DNA of 5,837 nucleotides from Gammaproteobacteria bacterium (GTDB lineage Bacteria > Pseudomonadota > Gammaproteobacteria > Nitrosococcales > Methylophagaceae): contig NVVP01000005.1 in the NCBI GenBank assembly GCA_002402245.1, positions 45,846-51,682 on the forward strand. The letters run 5' to 3'. Of the stretch, positions 3,886 to 5,837 are shown one piece after another; within the stretch, counting starts at the first letter, position 1, and every line of letters begins with the position of its first letter. Below the pieces are notes generated by a model. That model saw nothing but the letters and a program-made list of their open reading frames with translations, was not told the DNA's origin and made no database searches. A program made the translations under genes and the position numbers.

Positions 3886-5837
3886 ATGCTAAGTAAAGAA
3901 TTGGAACATACTTTAAGTCAAGCGTTTAACTATGCACGTAAACGGTCGCATGAGTTTTTAACGGTCGAGCATTTATTATTAGCCTTACTGGAAAATGGTC
4001 AAGCACTTGCTGTATTGAGTGATTGTGCTGCCGACATTGTGACTCTTCGACAAGATCTCAGTGATTTTCTAGCAGATAATATTGAAACATTATCTGAAGA
4101 TAGTGAACGGGATACCCAACCTACACTAGCATTTCAACGCGTATTGCAACGTGCAGTGATGCATGTGCAATCATCAAGCGGTACTGAAGTCACGGGTGCA
4201 AACATTCTGGTTTCAATCTTTTCTGAACAACAATCACAGTCTGTTTACTTTTTACAAAAACAAGATATTCAGCGCTTAGACGTGGTTAATGCTATTACCT
4301 ATAGTAATAGTGATGATACTGAGGAAAGTTCAGATACCGAAACGACAACAGAAGAAAGCAGCCAAGAAGGTAAAAACCCACTTAGCTTATATGCCAGTAA
4401 CTTAAATATTCTGGCTGAGCAAGGTAAGATTGATCCATTGATTGGTCGTGCCTATGAAGTGGAACGTACGCTACAAATCTTATGCCGCCGTCGTAAAAAT
4501 AATCCCTTATTTGTCGGTGAAGCTGGCGTAGGTAAAACAGCATTGGCAGAAGGGCTTGCCCGTCGAATAGTTAATGGTGAAGTACCTGAAATTCTTGCAA
4601 CTTCGGTGATCTACTCATTAGATATGGGGGCTTTGGTAGCCGGAACTAAATATCGTGGTGATTTTGAAAAACGCTTAAAAGCATTATTAAAAGAAATCAG
4701 CGAGCAAGAAAATGCGATTTTATTTATTGATGAAATCCATACGCTAATTGGTGCTGGTTCAGCTGGTAATAGTGCGATGGATGCGGCTAACTTACTCAAA
4801 CCTTTATTGGCAAGTGGTGAGTTGAAATGTATGGGTTCAACTACCTATCAAGAATACCGGGGTATTTTTGAACATGATCGTGCTTTAACACGTCGATTCC
4901 AAAAAATTGATGTGCCTGAGCCTTCAGTAATCGAAACGATTCAAATCTTAAAAGGTTTGAAACCAGGTTTAGAAAAACATCATGATGTGCGTTATACCAA
5001 AGCAGCGTTAGAACAAGCAGCTGAATTGGCGGACCGTCATATTAATGATCGTTTTTTACCTGATAAAGCGATTGATGTCTTAGATGAAGTCGGTGCTGCA
5101 CAGCGAATTTTGCCTAAATCAAAACGTAAAAAGCAGATCGGTGTGACGGATGTGCAGAATATTGTAGCTAAGATTGCCCGTATTCCTGCCAAAACAGTTA
5201 ATAATACCGATAAAGATAATTTGCGTAGTTTAGAGAACAATCTTAAGCATGTTATTTTTGGGCAAGGTGAAGCGATTGCTACTTTATCTTCAGCGATTAA
5301 AATGGCCCGTTCAGGTTTAAGCCATCCCGATAGACCTACGGGTTCCTTTTTGTTTACAGGCCCAACAGGTGTGGGTAAAACAGAAGTAACACGTCAATTA
5401 GCTCTTAATTTGGGTGTTGAGTTGATTCGCTTTGATATGTCTGAGTATATGGAAAGCCACACTGTCTCTCGCTTGATTGGTGCGCCTCCTGGTTATGTCG
5501 GTTATGACCAAGGTGGACTATTAACTGAAGCGGTAAATAAGCAACCTCATGCGGTACTGTTGCTCGATGAAATTGAAAAAGCACATCCTGATGTATTCAA
5601 CTTGTTATTACAGGTTATGGACCATGGTACTTTAACCGACAATAACGGTCGTAAGGCTGATTTTAGAAATATTATTTTGGTGATGACGAGTAATGCCGGT
5701 GCTCAGGAGATGGGCCGTTCATCAATGGGCTTTAGCGAACAAAATCATCAATCAGATGGCAAAGAGGCGATTAAACGCACCTTTAGCCCAGAGTTCCGTA
5801 ATCGTCTTGATGGTATTATTCAATTCAAACCTTTAGA
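3886..5837 (+). CDS. clpA: ATP-dependent Clp protease ATP-binding subunit ClpA (3' end outside window)
   Basis: ClpA is the hexameric AAA+ unfoldase that threads substrates, including those delivered by ClpS, into the ClpP peptidase in the cytoplasm. The window holds 650 codons plus two bases; E. coli ClpA has 758 residues, so roughly 110 are missing at the C-terminus. Order: N-domain (1 to about 140) with E23, T80 and R85 matching the recalled ClpS-contact positions; an acidic, Ser/Thr-rich linker (about 140-163); D1 with Walker A GEAGVGKT at 211-218, pore loop KYRG at 255-258, Walker B ILFIDE at 278-283 and arginine pair 336-337; D2 with Walker A GPTGVGKT at 492-499, pore loop GYVG at 536-539, Walker B VLLLDE at 557-562 and FRNR at 637-640. 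The ClpP-docking loop reads MGF at 614-616 instead of the E. coli IGL. AAGG at 3875-3878, 7 bases before the ATG, supports the start. Being adjacent to clpS is the normal arrangement for ClpA. Confidence 0.98.
   Translation, partial: MLSKELEHTLSQAFNYARKRSHEFLTVEHLLLALLENGQALAVLSDCAADIVTLRQDLSDFLADNIETLSEDSERDTQPTLAFQRVLQRAVMHVQSSSGTEVTGANILVSIFSEQQSQSVYFLQKQDIQRLDVVNAITYSNSDDTEESSDTETTTEESSQEGKNPLSLYASNLNILAEQGKIDPLIGRAYEVERTLQILCRRRKNNPLFVGEAGVGKTALAEGLARRIVNGEVPEILATSVIYSLDMGALVAGTKYRGDFEKRLKALLKEISEQENAILFIDEIHTLIGAGSAGNSAMDAANLLKPLLASGELKCMGSTTYQEYRGIFEHDRALTRRFQKIDVPEPSVIETIQILKGLKPGLEKHHDVRYTKAALEQAAELADRHINDRFLPDKAIDVLDEVGAAQRILPKSKRKKQIGVTDVQNIVAKIARIPAKTVNNTDKDNLRSLENNLKHVIFGQGEAIATLSSAIKMARSGLSHPDRPTGSFLFTGPTGVGKTEVTRQLALNLGVELIRFDMSEYMESHTVSRLIGAPPGYVGYDQGGLLTEAVNKQPHAVLLLDEIEKAHPDVFNLLLQVMDHGTLTDNNGRKADFRNIILVMTSNAGAQEMGRSSMGFSEQNHQSDGKEAIKRTFSPEFRNRLDGIIQFKPL

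Noticed and set aside
4611..4799. Open frame of 62 codons on the - strand
   Set aside because: It is antisense to the conserved D1 ATPase domain of clpA and has no recognisable product or start signal.
5037..5240. Open frame of 67 codons on the - strand
   Set aside because: It is antisense to conserved clpA sequence. Its hydrophobic look follows from the complementary strand of charged ClpA codons.

Overview
The window is a stretch of bacterial chromosome from what looks like a gammaproteobacterium with fairly AT-rich DNA; base composition was judged by eye, not counted. The assignment rests on the type of ClpA, ClpS, Ppa and GrxD encoded, all of which read closely against the E. coli proteins as I remember them. 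The genus cannot be fixed from the sequence. All recognisable genes lie on the + strand, and no gap exceeds 150 bases. I see no tRNA, rRNA, CRISPR array, insertion sequence or origin.

Layout. (1) Bases 1-621 hold the 3' end of a gene that begins before the window. It has an acidic linker and two small helical modules resembling the DUF3320-type tail of large Upf1-like (DUF4011) helicases. It is the only gene here that is not a standard housekeeping type. (2) 769-1548 encodes a TauE/SafE-family membrane protein. (3) 1636-2160 is ppa, inorganic pyrophosphatase, preceded by a perfect TATAAT and followed by a strong intrinsic terminator. (4) 2261-3100 is serB, phosphoserine phosphatase, which starts only 21 bases after that terminator's T-run. 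(5) 3174-3488 grxD, 3501-3827 clpS and 3886-5837 clpA (cut by the window end) form a close-packed cluster.

How the genes work together. ClpS and ClpA are a known pair: ClpS delivers N-degron substrates to the ClpA unfoldase, which feeds ClpP. Residues recalled as the ClpS-ClpA contact are present on both proteins, so the pair should be functional. GrxD, a CGFS monothiol glutaredoxin that carries [2Fe-2S] clusters, sits 12 bases upstream of clpS and is probably co-transcribed with it. Ppa and SerB are general metabolic enzymes (pyrophosphate removal and the last step of serine synthesis) with no obvious shared pathway.

No clearly new biological system is visible. The points most worth a second look are the helicase-like gene tail at the left edge, the terminator just in front of serB, the grxD-clpS-clpA arrangement, and an 11-bp stem-loop that places the clpS stop codon in its loop.
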